A stretch of 30,749 nt of DNA. Origin: Verrucomicrobiaceae bacterium UBA1938 (GTDB lineage Bacteria; Verrucomicrobiota; Verrucomicrobiia; Verrucomicrobiales; Verrucomicrobiaceae). Each line of letters opens with the position of its first letter. The first letter of the stretch is position 1. Below the pieces are notes generated by a model. It was not told where the DNA came from. It made no database searches and was given only the letters and a program-made list of their open reading frames with translations. Shown one piece after another: positions 1-7,138 of this stretch. The stretch spans positions 1 to 30,749 of the forward strand of contig DDFC01000021.1 of the NCBI GenBank assembly GCA_002336895.1. The letters run 5' to 3'. A program made the position numbers and the translations under genes.

Positions 1-50
1 GTCAAAACTTTTGAGGCAACAGGGGGGGATCAAGGGTGAAAAGAGCAGCA

Positions 51-77
51 TTGACCTGCCGTGACTGTTTCTAATAT
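51..77 (+). promoter_or_regulatory. possible promoter ahead of the small membrane protein gene
   Basis: TTGACC at 51-56 matches the -35 consensus at 5 of 6 bases and TAATAT at 72-77 matches the -10 consensus at 4 of 6. The spacer is only 15 bp, which is short. If it is real, transcription would begin almost at the GTG at 87, giving a nearly leaderless mRNA. This is a weak call from consensus alone. Confidence 0.22.
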
Positions 78-86
78 GGTTCAGCC

Positions 87-263
87 GTGAACACGAACCG
101 GCATCAGCGCCCTTTGGTTTTCATCAGCTTTCCGTTTCTTGCTGTGATCGTGCTGGTGGCGCTGCTGGCCAGCCTGACCATGGCTGTGTTCAACAAGCTT
201 CATCAACAAAGCCAGCCGCCTCAGGCCCCTGCCCCTGCAATGACGCAGAAAAACCAGCATTGA
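87..263 (+). CDS. small single-pass membrane protein, unknown function
   Basis: This is a 58-residue open frame starting at GTG 87, the first start codon after an in-frame stop at 72-74. Residues 10-35 form one strongly hydrophobic segment (FISFPFLAVIVLVALLASL), preceded by basic residues and followed by a short Gln/Pro/Ala-rich tail. This suggests an inner-membrane protein with a short exported tail, or an uncleaved signal anchor. It ends 32 bp before the pseudopilin gene on the same strand, so the two may be co-transcribed. I recognise no family. The lack of a clear ribosome binding site and the small size make it only moderately likely to be a real gene. Confidence 0.42.
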   Translation: MNTNRHQRPLVFISFPFLAVIVLVALLASLTMAVFNKLHQQSQPPQAPAPAMTQKNQH

Positions 264-295
264 CCCCCGGCCGGCATTTCGGGTAAACTCCGAAT

Positions 296-916
296 ATGAA
301 AACGCACCGTAAGCATGCTTCGAGAGCGTTCACCCTGATCGAACTGCTCATCACGATCACCATCATCGCGGTTCTCGCCAGCCTGACGGCGGTGGGAGTC
401 ACCCAAATCACCGAACAAGCCAATCGTGTGAAAGTGCGAGCGGCCATCATGGATCTGAGGAATGGCATTGACCACTACCTGACCGACTATGGGCGCTATC
501 CCACCGACTCCAACGTCAGTGGAGCAAATGGAGAAGACGCGCCCGAGCTGCTCACGGATGGGAACAATGCCCTGGTGGACACGCTCATGGGCATCCCCAC
601 TTCATCAAGCGGGACGATGGACATGAACCCCAAGCGCATCCAGTACGCCACTTTCCCGCCAGCGAACAATGGCCGCCACGGTCTGGTCGGCGCGGCGCGC
701 CCCTTCAAGCTGGCGGACATGTATGGCCAGCCCTACCACATTCTGCTGGATACGAATGGGGACAACCAGGTAAAGAATCCCGACACAAGCAACACTGACC
801 CGAAGATCTCGGTGAACCAAGCGGCGTATCTGCCGCTGAAGGTGGCTGTGTACAGCAGTGGCAAGGATCAACTGCCGCGCACGAGTGATGACATCACGTC
901 GTGGCGGCCGAAATGA
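296..916 (+). CDS. type II secretion GspG-like pseudopilin (prepilin-type N-terminal methylation protein)
   Basis: The protein has 206 residues. A short basic leader is followed by the class III signal A|FTLIELLITITIIAVLAS. A prepilin peptidase would cut after Ala12 and methylate Phe13, and Glu17 is the conserved E5 of the mature protein. A hydrophobic helix of about 20 residues follows, then the GspG-like stretch with N-x-V-K-V-R-A-A and D-Y-G-R-Y-P-T-D near residues 43-70. The C-terminus has the S-S-G-K-D-Q-x(4)-S-D-D-I-T-S-W arrangement typical of major pseudopilins of type II secretion. In the family, such subunits form a short periplasmic pseudopilus. No secretion ATPase, secretin or platform gene lies nearby, so it is an orphan here. 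Which machine it serves cannot be told. Confidence 0.85.
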   Translation: MKTHRKHASRAFTLIELLITITIIAVLASLTAVGVTQITEQANRVKVRAAIMDLRNGIDHYLTDYGRYPTDSNVSGANGEDAPELLTDGNNALVDTLMGIPTSSSGTMDMNPKRIQYATFPPANNGRHGLVGAARPFKLADMYGQPYHILLDTNGDNQVKNPDTSNTDPKISVNQAAYLPLKVAVYSSGKDQLPRTSDDITSWRPK

Positions 917-928
917 GGCGGAGTTTTT

Positions 929-970
929 GTGGCAGTGCCACGAGGTTCCAGAGCCGGTTTAGAAACCGGC
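929..970. repeat. pair of short palindromes in a convergent intergenic gap
   Basis: The 81-bp gap between the pseudopilin stop and the SGNH-hydrolase stop holds two clean inverted repeats. The first is GTGGCA-G-TGCCAC at 929-941. The second is GCCGGTTT-AG-AAACCGGC at 953-970. Neither is followed by a T-run on either strand, so neither looks like an intrinsic terminator. Two adjacent palindromes in a convergent gap resemble an extragenic palindromic repeat unit. No second copy was found in this window, so the repeat nature is inferred. Confidence 0.45.
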
Positions 971-997
971 GCTCCCAGTAAAGCAAAGAGCTGGCGC

Positions 998-1846
998 CTA
1001 CCTGCCTGCGGCCTTGAACACTTCGGGGTGGTCGAGGACGACTTTTTTGAGACGAAGCACCTGCATGGAGGGGCAGTCTGGGGGCATCCAGGTGGAGTGC
1101 TCGATGACATCGCGACCTCCGATGGTACCGGCGATGACGTAGGCGCTGAGGAGGGTGCCGAGCATCTCGGCATGGGTGCCGTCTTCGGCGTAAAGCGACA
1201 TTGCCGGGAACTGATCGTGCACGAGCCACCAGAAGTCTCCCACCGGGCTGATGAGAATCTGTGCGCCGGGGCTTTTCTCCTGCGCGGCCTTCACTACGCG
1301 CACATTGGCGAGATGAATGTTGGCACGGGCCTCGGCTTGGCTGGCCCCCGTGAGAAGCGCCTCCTTGCTCTGCTCTTTCCAGAGTTTTTCATGCCGTGGC
1401 CAGACCTGGAAATCCACGACCAGGACGCTGGGATTTGCCTCGTGGGCCAGCTTGACGAGCTTGGAAAAGCCGCTCTCCATCAGGCTCCTGGAATCTGCCT
1501 CCAAGGCGGCGGAAGCGGAGATGATGCTCTGCTCCTGCACCACGACGACGTCCCATGGCTTGCCGTCGTCGGCCCCTTTTTTCAGCAGTGCCAGGCCTTC
1601 TTCATTGTGGGCGTGCTGTTCCAAGGTGTAACTGCCGTGCAAGCTGCTGCCGATGTGTGGAGACAACATGCCTGAGGAAGTCATGAGCTCCCCCACCATT
1701 CCGGGCATGCGGTTGAAGGCGGTGTAGCTGTTGCCAAAGAAAAGGATGCGGACATGGGGCGGGCCTTCTTCAGCTGCGCGGAGTGAGCAGGCGAAGACGA
1801 CGAGCGCTGAAAGCAGCAGGAGACGAAGGGAGGCAGATGTGTTCAT
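998..1846 (-). CDS. secreted SGNH-like hydrolase (DUF4886-type)
   Basis: The protein has 282 residues. It starts with a signal peptide (MNTSASLRLLLLSALVVFA, probably cut near SLRA|AEE). The mature part opens with the catalytic block F-F-G-N-S-Y-T, placing the nucleophile at Ser40. Near the C-terminus is A-E-D-G-T-H, the Asp-x-x-His pair of the SGNH fold at about Asp222 and His225. The middle has the V-V-V-Q-E-Q-S block. In this family these are exported esterases or acetyl-hydrolases whose substrates are often glycans; the substrate here is unknown. The open frame runs further upstream, but those codons overlap the preceding gene and lack a leader, so the ATG at 1846, 10 bp after the upstream stop, was chosen. 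It is the last gene of the five-gene run. Confidence 0.75.
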   Translation of the reverse strand: MNTSASLRLLLLSALVVFACSLRAAEEGPPHVRILFFGNSYTAFNRMPGMVGELMTSSGMLSPHIGSSLHGSYTLEQHAHNEEGLALLKKGADDGKPWDVVVVQEQSIISASAALEADSRSLMESGFSKLVKLAHEANPSVLVVDFQVWPRHEKLWKEQSKEALLTGASQAEARANIHLANVRVVKAAQEKSPGAQILISPVGDFWWLVHDQFPAMSLYAEDGTHAEMLGTLLSAYVIAGTIGGRDVIEHSTWMPPDCPSMQVLRLKKVVLDHPEVFKAAGR

Positions 1847-1856
1847 GCGCGAGTGC

Positions 1857-2399
1857 TCAAGGCATGCAGAGCTTGTCGGCCAAGATCTCGGCTTTTTCAT
1901 TTCCTTCCTTTGAGTCCACATGTCCAACAACGCGAGACTTCTGCCCATCGAGCTTGATGATGACGAGCGTCTCCAGGCGCGTCTGTTTGGCGTCATCGGC
2001 GCTGGACATCATGCGGTAGATGATGGCGTAGGGCATGAAGGAGCCGCCCTTGCGGAAGCCGCGCCACTGCACCACATGGTTGGCCTTGGCCGGGAACTGA
2101 CCAGGGCAGGCGCTGAGGGTGTCGTTCACGAGGTCGGTCTTGCCGCCGTCGTAGATGAGATTGATCCAGCTGCGGAGGTCGCCGCCTTCATGGATGACCT
2201 GATAGCCACCGAGACCAGGGCAGAGGTGCCGGAAGTGGTCGATCTCGGGATCTTTCTCGCGCGAGGAGTCTTCGAGGATTTTGACCTTCTTGGGATCGGT
2301 GGTGGTGAATTCGGAATCGGGTTTGGGCTCGGCAGCGCGGAGCATGGCGGAGCTGAGGAGCAGCAGAGCGAGGAGGGTGAATGCTTTGTGGAGGGACAT
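1857..2399 (-). CDS. secreted protein of unknown function
   Basis: The protein has 180 residues with a clear Sec signal peptide (MSLHKAFTLLALLLLSSAMLRA, then AEPK). The mature part of about 158 residues is soluble and mixed alpha/beta in composition. It has three cysteines (H-L-C-P-G-L-G-G, S-A-C-P-G-Q-F and a C-terminal K-L-C-M-P) that could form periplasmic disulfides. I do not recognise the family. It starts 8 bp after the sugar-binding lipoprotein gene and ends 10 bp before the SGNH-hydrolase gene, so it is almost certainly co-expressed with them and acts outside the cytoplasm. Confidence 0.7.
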   Translation of the reverse strand: MSLHKAFTLLALLLLSSAMLRAAEPKPDSEFTTTDPKKVKILEDSSREKDPEIDHFRHLCPGLGGYQVIHEGGDLRSWINLIYDGGKTDLVNDTLSACPGQFPAKANHVVQWRGFRKGGSFMPYAIIYRMMSSADDAKQTRLETLVIIKLDGQKSRVVGHVDSKEGNEKAEILADKLCMP

Positions 2400-2407
2400 A
2401 ATGTGGA

Positions 2408-3358
2408 TCAGTGCAGCGATGCATCCGCCGCGCCATCGGCTTTGCGGTAGAGGCTTGTGGGAATGAGGAGCTGCGGAGGGAGCTGCTCGCCCCTGGAGTA
2501 GCGCATGCAGGCACGCACGACTTCCTGGCCCATCTTGTCCGGGAACTGGATGGGGTCGGCGTAGATTTTGCCGTCTTTGATGGCCTGCTTGCCTTCGGGC
2601 TGGCCGTCGAAGCCGATGATCACCACACGATCTGCCTTTCCGGCTTTTTCGAGGGCTCCGCGTGCGCCGAGGGCACCGGGGTCATTGATGGCAAAGATGC
2701 CCACGAGGTCCGGCTGCGCCTGGAGCATGTCTTCGGTGACCTTGTAGCCTTTGTCGTTGGCGCCGCCGCAATCGAGCTCGCTGACGATCTCGATCTTGCT
2801 CACGGCGGTGGCGTTGTGAGCGGCGATGACCTCCTTGAATCCTTTCACGCGCAGGATGCAGGACTCGATCTGCTTCAGGTCGAGCACGCCGATCCTGCCC
2901 CCCTTCCCTTGCAGAGCCTCGATCATGGCCTCGGCGGCCATCTTGCCGCCGCCAAAGTTGTCCGTGGCCACCTGGGTGGCGATCTTGACGCCGGGTTCGT
3001 TGCAGGGGACGTCCACGGTAAAGACAGGGATGCCCGCCTTGTTTGCCTCCTGGATGACGGGCACGATGGCCTTGGAGTCGGCGGGGCTGAGCACGATGGC
3101 GGCGACGTCTTTGACGACGAAGTCTTTGATCTGATTGCTCTGGCGCGCGACATCGTGGTCAGCACTGACCACGAGGGTGTCGTAGCCGTTTTTTTCCGCC
3201 TCGGCGGTGATATTGTCGCCGATGACTTTGAAGAAGGGATTTTGCAGGGAGAGCAGTGAGACGGCGATGGTGCCCCTGGATGCCGCGTGCCCGCCGCCTG
3301 TTTTGCCACAGGCAGTGATCAGAAGGGCGCAGGCGAGAAGGCAACGGCGGAGATTCAT
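2408..3358 (-). CDS. RbsB-like periplasmic sugar-binding lipoprotein
   Basis: The protein has 316 residues from the ATG at 3358. The N-terminus is a lipoprotein leader with lipobox I-T-A-C, so Cys17 would be lipidated. The rest is a complete type I periplasmic binding protein. It starts with I-A-V-S-L-L-S-L-Q-N-P-F-F, has V-S-A-D-H-D-V-A-R-Q-S-N-Q-I and S-P-A-D-S-K-A-I in the N-lobe, and has G-I-F-A-I-N-D-P-G-A-L-G and V-V-I-I-G-F-D-G in the C-lobe, as in ribose and other sugar-binding subunits of ABC importers. No permease or ATPase gene is nearby. An alternative ATG at 3407-3409 overlaps the upstream stop codon as TGATG, a classic coupling arrangement, but it would place 17 extra residues ahead of a perfect lipoprotein leader. 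The 3358 start is preferred and 3367 is also possible. Confidence 0.85.
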   Translation of the reverse strand: MNLRRCLLACALLITACGKTGGGHAASRGTIAVSLLSLQNPFFKVIGDNITAEAEKNGYDTLVVSADHDVARQSNQIKDFVVKDVAAIVLSPADSKAIVPVIQEANKAGIPVFTVDVPCNEPGVKIATQVATDNFGGGKMAAEAMIEALQGKGGRIGVLDLKQIESCILRVKGFKEVIAAHNATAVSKIEIVSELDCGGANDKGYKVTEDMLQAQPDLVGIFAINDPGALGARGALEKAGKADRVVIIGFDGQPEGKQAIKDGKIYADPIQFPDKMGQEVVRACMRYSRGEQLPPQLLIPTSLYRKADGAADASLH

Positions 3359-3386
3359 CGGGTGCATGCTAGCACAGGCAGTGATC
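3307..3386. repeat. 14-bp direct repeat around the start of the sugar-binding lipoprotein gene
   Basis: CACAGGCAGTGATC occurs exactly at 3307-3320 and again at 3373-3386, 66 bp apart. The first copy encodes the lipobox region of the lipoprotein (minus strand). The second lies just upstream of its start, and because 66 is a multiple of three it is in the same reading frame, spelling a second I-T-A-C. The sequence between the copies is not duplicated. Confidence 0.5.
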
Positions 3387-3408
3387 TGAGATGCAAGCCT
3401 GGAGTCCA

Positions 3409-5667
3409 TCAATAGCGGAGAAATCCGCTGCGGCGCTGCGCAAAGGCGCGCGTCTCCTCCGCCCAGTCTGCCAGCACCTGACGCCAGGAATCTCCTGCAC
3501 CGATTTTTTTGACGCTGCTGACGCGGTTCATGAGGGTGTCCACCTTGGGAAGGTCGAAGGCTTTGGGATACAGGCGCTGCAGGGTGCAAGCCACGGCCAC
3601 GCCAAGCTCCACGGGGCGGAGTGCCTCGCGGTCGGTGATGGTCATGCGGACGCCGCCGCAGGGCTCGCCTTTGAACACGCTGGCCGCAGGGGTGAAGCGA
3701 ACGGGGGTGAACTGGACGCCAGGGAGGCCGAGCTTGTTGAGCTCATAGGACAGGCGCAGGTCGTCCACATAGGGAGCGCCGAGGACTTCAAAGGGTGTGT
3801 CTGTGCCGCGCCCTACTGTGATGCTGAACTCCAGCAGGCCGATACCAGGATACAGCAGCGCGGCATTGAGCGAGCGCATGTTGGGCGAGGGATTGATCCA
3901 TGGAAGGCCGGTCTGATCAAAGAGCAGGCTGCGCTGCCAGCCCTCAACGGGGATGACTTTCAGATCGCACTGCATGGCGCGCTCGGTGTTCAGCATGGTG
4001 GCGAGCTCGCCGGCGGTCATGCCGTGGCGCAGGGGGATGGCGTGGGTGGCGGTGGGTTTTTCGGCATCGATGACGGCGGGGCCTTCCACCTGAAGGCCGC
4101 CGATGGGGTTGACGCGATCGAGCACAAAGAAGGCTTTTTTGGCTTTGGCGGCTGACTCCATGCAGAGGCGCATGGTGCCGATGTAGGTGTAGAAGCGGCA
4201 GCCGATGTCCTGGATGTCGAAGACGAGGGCGTCCACGTCGGCAAGCTGCTCCTGCGTGGGTGCGCGCTGGGTGCCGTAGAGGCTGATGATGGGCAGGCCG
4301 GTCTTTTTGTCGGTGGAGTGGCTGATCTTTTCCTGGTCCAGCTCTCCACGGATGCCGTGCTCGGGGCTGAAGAGTTTTTTCAGCTTCACGTCGGACGCAT
4401 TGGCGAGGAGATCGATGGTGCTGTGGCGCTGGGCATCAATGCCGGTCTGATTGGTGATGAGGCCGATGCGAAGGCCTTTGAGGTCGGCGAACTTACGCCG
4501 CACGAGGACATCGATGCCATTGAGGACGGTGGGCACTTCCTTTTCATCGCGCGGCCAGGGCGGGCCCTCGGCGGGGGAGAGCTTCACACACTTGGCAGCG
4601 GTGGTGCCGATGTCTTCGTACAAATCGCGCACGCTGCCTTTGCCATGCGGATGCAGGCGGGAACTCATGAAGGTGACGAAGGTCTGAGAGGCGGGATCGA
4701 TCCACAGGCTGGTGCCGGTGAATCCAGTGTGGCCGAAGGAGCCCAGAGGAAACAGCTTTCCACGCGGGCGGCTGAATGCGGAGTCGATGTCCCAGCCGAG
4801 GCCGCGGCGCTCAAAGACAGTGGCGGGCGTCTGCGGGGCTGTCATGAGCTTGACGGTCTCGGGTTTCAGCACACCGGCTCCGCCTTGGAGGATCATGCGC
4901 GCGTATTTGGCCAGATCTCCGGCGGTGGTGAAGAGTCCCGCGTGGCCGGTGACACCACCCATGCGGCGAGAGGTGGGATCGTGCACCACACCGCGCAGCA
5001 TGATGCCGCTCTCGTCTTTCTCGGTGGGGGCGATGCGTGGCTGCCAATCCGCAGGCGGGAGGAAGCAGGTGGAGTCCATGCGCAGGGGCTCGAAGACATG
5101 CTTTGCCGCAAAGTCATTCAACTGCATGCCGCTGACGCGCTGGACGATCTCGCCGAGAAGGATGAAATTGATGTCGGAGTAGCGGAAGAAGCGTCCGGGC
5201 GGGCCATCTGGCTCTGTGGCGATGGCACGCTCGATGCCTGACGCGTAGCCAGACCATTCGGGCTCTTTGGGAATGCCGGGCTTGAAGCCTGAAGTGTGGG
5301 TGAGCAGGTGACGGACGGTGATGCCCGCACGCATCTCCGGGATGTAGCGACACGCCTCGGCCTCCAGATCGATCTTTCCCTGCTCCATGAGGATGAGCAC
5401 GCTGGGCAGAGTGGCGGTGACCTTTGTGAGAGAAGCCGCGTCAAAGACGGTGTCTTCGGTCATGGCCTCCTTGGCCGGCTGGAGTGCGCGCTGGCCTTCG
5501 ACGAGAGTGAGCTTTTGATCTCCGCTCTCCATCCACAGCACGGCACCGGCAGGATTCCCTTTGGCGACGGCCTTGGACACCACAGCGCGCAGCGGATCGA
5601 ACTCGTCTGCGGCAGCAATGGAGCAGAGGAGAAGAAAAAAGAGCGGGCGCAGCATGATGAGGCTCAT
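3409..5667 (-). CDS. bifunctional exported protein: beta-lactamase-fold serine hydrolase fused to NamZ-type exo-muramidase (DUF1343)
   Basis: The protein has 752 residues after a signal peptide (MLRPLFFLLLCSIAAA). Residues about 25-360 form a class C beta-lactamase/penicillin-binding-protein fold, with S-L-T-K at Ser79-Lys82, Y-S-D at Tyr163 (the usual Y-x-N with Asp in third place) and H-T-G at 313-315. Residues about 382-752 form a DUF1343/NamZ domain, with G-L-I-T-N-Q-T-G, F-S-P-E-H-G-I-R-G (Glu436, His437) and F-D-I-Q-D-I-G-C-R-F-Y-T-Y. NamZ of Bacillus subtilis removes terminal N-acetylmuramic acid from peptidoglycan fragments. Its cluster also encodes AmiE, a beta-lactamase-fold muramoyl-alanine amidase, so this fusion joins two partner activities. 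The specificity of the first domain is inferred. The gene begins 25 bp after the sulfatase. The start could be ATG 5667 or 5655. Confidence 0.88.
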   Translation of the reverse strand: MSLIMLRPLFFLLLCSIAAADEFDPLRAVVSKAVAKGNPAGAVLWMESGDQKLTLVEGQRALQPAKEAMTEDTVFDAASLTKVTATLPSVLILMEQGKIDLEAEACRYIPEMRAGITVRHLLTHTSGFKPGIPKEPEWSGYASGIERAIATEPDGPPGRFFRYSDINFILLGEIVQRVSGMQLNDFAAKHVFEPLRMDSTCFLPPADWQPRIAPTEKDESGIMLRGVVHDPTSRRMGGVTGHAGLFTTAGDLAKYARMILQGGAGVLKPETVKLMTAPQTPATVFERRGLGWDIDSAFSRPRGKLFPLGSFGHTGFTGTSLWIDPASQTFVTFMSSRLHPHGKGSVRDLYEDIGTTAAKCVKLSPAEGPPWPRDEKEVPTVLNGIDVLVRRKFADLKGLRIGLITNQTGIDAQRHSTIDLLANASDVKLKKLFSPEHGIRGELDQEKISHSTDKKTGLPIISLYGTQRAPTQEQLADVDALVFDIQDIGCRFYTYIGTMRLCMESAAKAKKAFFVLDRVNPIGGLQVEGPAVIDAEKPTATHAIPLRHGMTAGELATMLNTERAMQCDLKVIPVEGWQRSLLFDQTGLPWINPSPNMRSLNAALLYPGIGLLEFSITVGRGTDTPFEVLGAPYVDDLRLSYELNKLGLPGVQFTPVRFTPAASVFKGEPCGGVRMTITDREALRPVELGVAVACTLQRLYPKAFDLPKVDTLMNRVSSVKKIGAGDSWRQVLADWAEETRAFAQRRSGFLRY

Positions 5668-5692
5668 CCTGCCAGAAACGCTGTGAAGCAGG

Positions 5693-7054
5693 CTATTTCT
5701 TTTTCTTCTTCGCTGCAGGTTTGCCCTGCTTGGGGCTTTCGAAGATGGGGGCGATGGTGCCTTTCTCCCAGTCGGCGATGGCAGCGACGAGCTCTTTCAC
5801 CACCTCGGGCTTTTCGGCGGCGAGGTTTTTGGATTCGCCGATGTCAGCGGCGAGATCGTAGAGTTCGGGCTCGGCCTTGCCGAGACGCACGAGCTTCATG
5901 CTGCCGCGGCGCACGGCGTTGTTCCCGCCGGGGCCATTGGTGCGCCAGAAGAGGAGGTCATGCGGCGCTGAGGCTTTTTCGCCACTGAGGAAGGGCAGGA
6001 GGTTCACACCATCGAGGTTTTTTGGAGCCAAGTCTACGGAATCGGCAGCGGCGAGAGAAGTGGGCAGGAAGTCGAGAGCGATGACGGGCTGCTCGTAGGT
6101 GCCGGGCTTGATTTTGGCGGGCCAGCTGACGAGGAAGGGCACACGCATGCCGCCTTCATAGACCATGCCTTTGGCGCCACGCAGGGGGGAATTGTTGGTG
6201 AAGTTGGTGCCGCTTTTCGCCTGGAGATTGGGGCCGCCGTTGTCGCTGACGAAATAGATGAGCGTGTTCTCGTCCTGCTTGGTGGCCTCCAGTTTGGCGA
6301 GCACGGCACCGATGGCCTCGTCCATGGCCGAGACCATGGCGGCGTAGGTCTGGCGGCTTTTGTCGGCAAGCTGGGAATACTTGTCCAGCCACTTCTGCGG
6401 GGCCTGGAGAGGCGTGTGCGGGGCGTTGAAGGCCAGGTAGAGCATCCAGGGCTTGTCCTTGCCGGCGTGGCGCTCCACGAATGACGAGGCCTCATCGCCA
6501 AACTGCTCGGTGAGGTACTTGGTCTGCGCCTCGTCCTTGCCGTTGCGATTGAGAGGGATGGTGTACTCCACACCTCCCTTGTCTCCGGGGAAGTACTGGT
6601 GGCCGCCGCCGAGTGCGCCGAAGTATTCGTCAAAGCCGCGCTCATTGGGGTGGAACTGCGGATGCGCGCCGAGGTGCCACTTGCCCACGGCCCCGGTGGC
6701 GTAGCCAGCCTGGCGCATGAGCTTGGGGAAAGTCGTCTCCGTCAGCGGGAGCCCGGCCACGGTGTCCTGCGGCACCCAGGCGGGATTGTTTTCATGGCCA
6801 AAGCGGTGCTGGTAGCGACCGGTCATGATACCCGCACGGGTGGGGCTGCAGAAGGGATGGGAGACATAGCCATTGGTGCAGACAAGGCTGCGCGCGGCCA
6901 GCCGGTCGAGATTGGGCGTGGTGATCTCCTTGGAGCCCTGAAAGCCGACATCGTTGTAGCCGAGATCGTCTGCAATGATGAGCAAGACGTTGGGTTTCGC
7001 GGCGAGGGCGGATGCGGTGAGAAGCAGGGAGGCGAGGAATAGGAGCGGGCGCAT
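5693..7054 (-). CDS. secreted arylsulfatase-family sulfatase (Cys-type)
   Basis: The protein has 453 residues with a signal peptide (MRPLLFLASLLLTASALA). It contains the sulfatase signature C-S-P-T-R-A-G-I-M-T-G-R with Cys69, the residue that becomes formylglycine. Metal and substrate ligands are visible: I-I-A-D-D-L-G-Y at 26-33, G-K-W-H-L-G with Lys125 and His127, and V-S-D-N-G-G later in the chain. It hydrolyses sulfate esters, most likely on a polysaccharide, in the periplasm or outside the cell. A maturase (formylglycine-generating enzyme or anSME) must be encoded elsewhere. The open frame continues far upstream, but those residues have no sulfatase homology and are antisense to the neighbouring gene, so ATG 7054 is chosen. 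The last five residues are all lysine. It is the first gene of the five-gene run and is divergent from the LRR lipoprotein gene. Confidence 0.92.
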   Translation of the reverse strand: MRPLLFLASLLLTASALAAKPNVLLIIADDLGYNDVGFQGSKEITTPNLDRLAARSLVCTNGYVSHPFCSPTRAGIMTGRYQHRFGHENNPAWVPQDTVAGLPLTETTFPKLMRQAGYATGAVGKWHLGAHPQFHPNERGFDEYFGALGGGHQYFPGDKGGVEYTIPLNRNGKDEAQTKYLTEQFGDEASSFVERHAGKDKPWMLYLAFNAPHTPLQAPQKWLDKYSQLADKSRQTYAAMVSAMDEAIGAVLAKLEATKQDENTLIYFVSDNGGPNLQAKSGTNFTNNSPLRGAKGMVYEGGMRVPFLVSWPAKIKPGTYEQPVIALDFLPTSLAAADSVDLAPKNLDGVNLLPFLSGEKASAPHDLLFWRTNGPGGNNAVRRGSMKLVRLGKAEPELYDLAADIGESKNLAAEKPEVVKELVAAIADWEKGTIAPIFESPKQGKPAAKKKKK

Positions 7055-7138
7055 GGTGATGGTGCGAAAAACGTCCGTTTGCCGTTCTTGTTTCACTTCC
7101 AGCTTGCAAGGCACGGTGAAATCCGGCATGCCGGTGCC

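Noticed and set aside
929..941. GTGGCAGTGCCAC as an intrinsic terminator
   Set aside because: The T-run lies before it on the plus strand rather than after it, and on the minus strand it is followed by A residues.
2411..5241. Several long plus-strand frames (2411-3259, 3391-4155, 4318-5241) opposite the sulfatase/NamZ operon
   Set aside because: All lie antisense to genes with intact catalytic motifs and show no family features.
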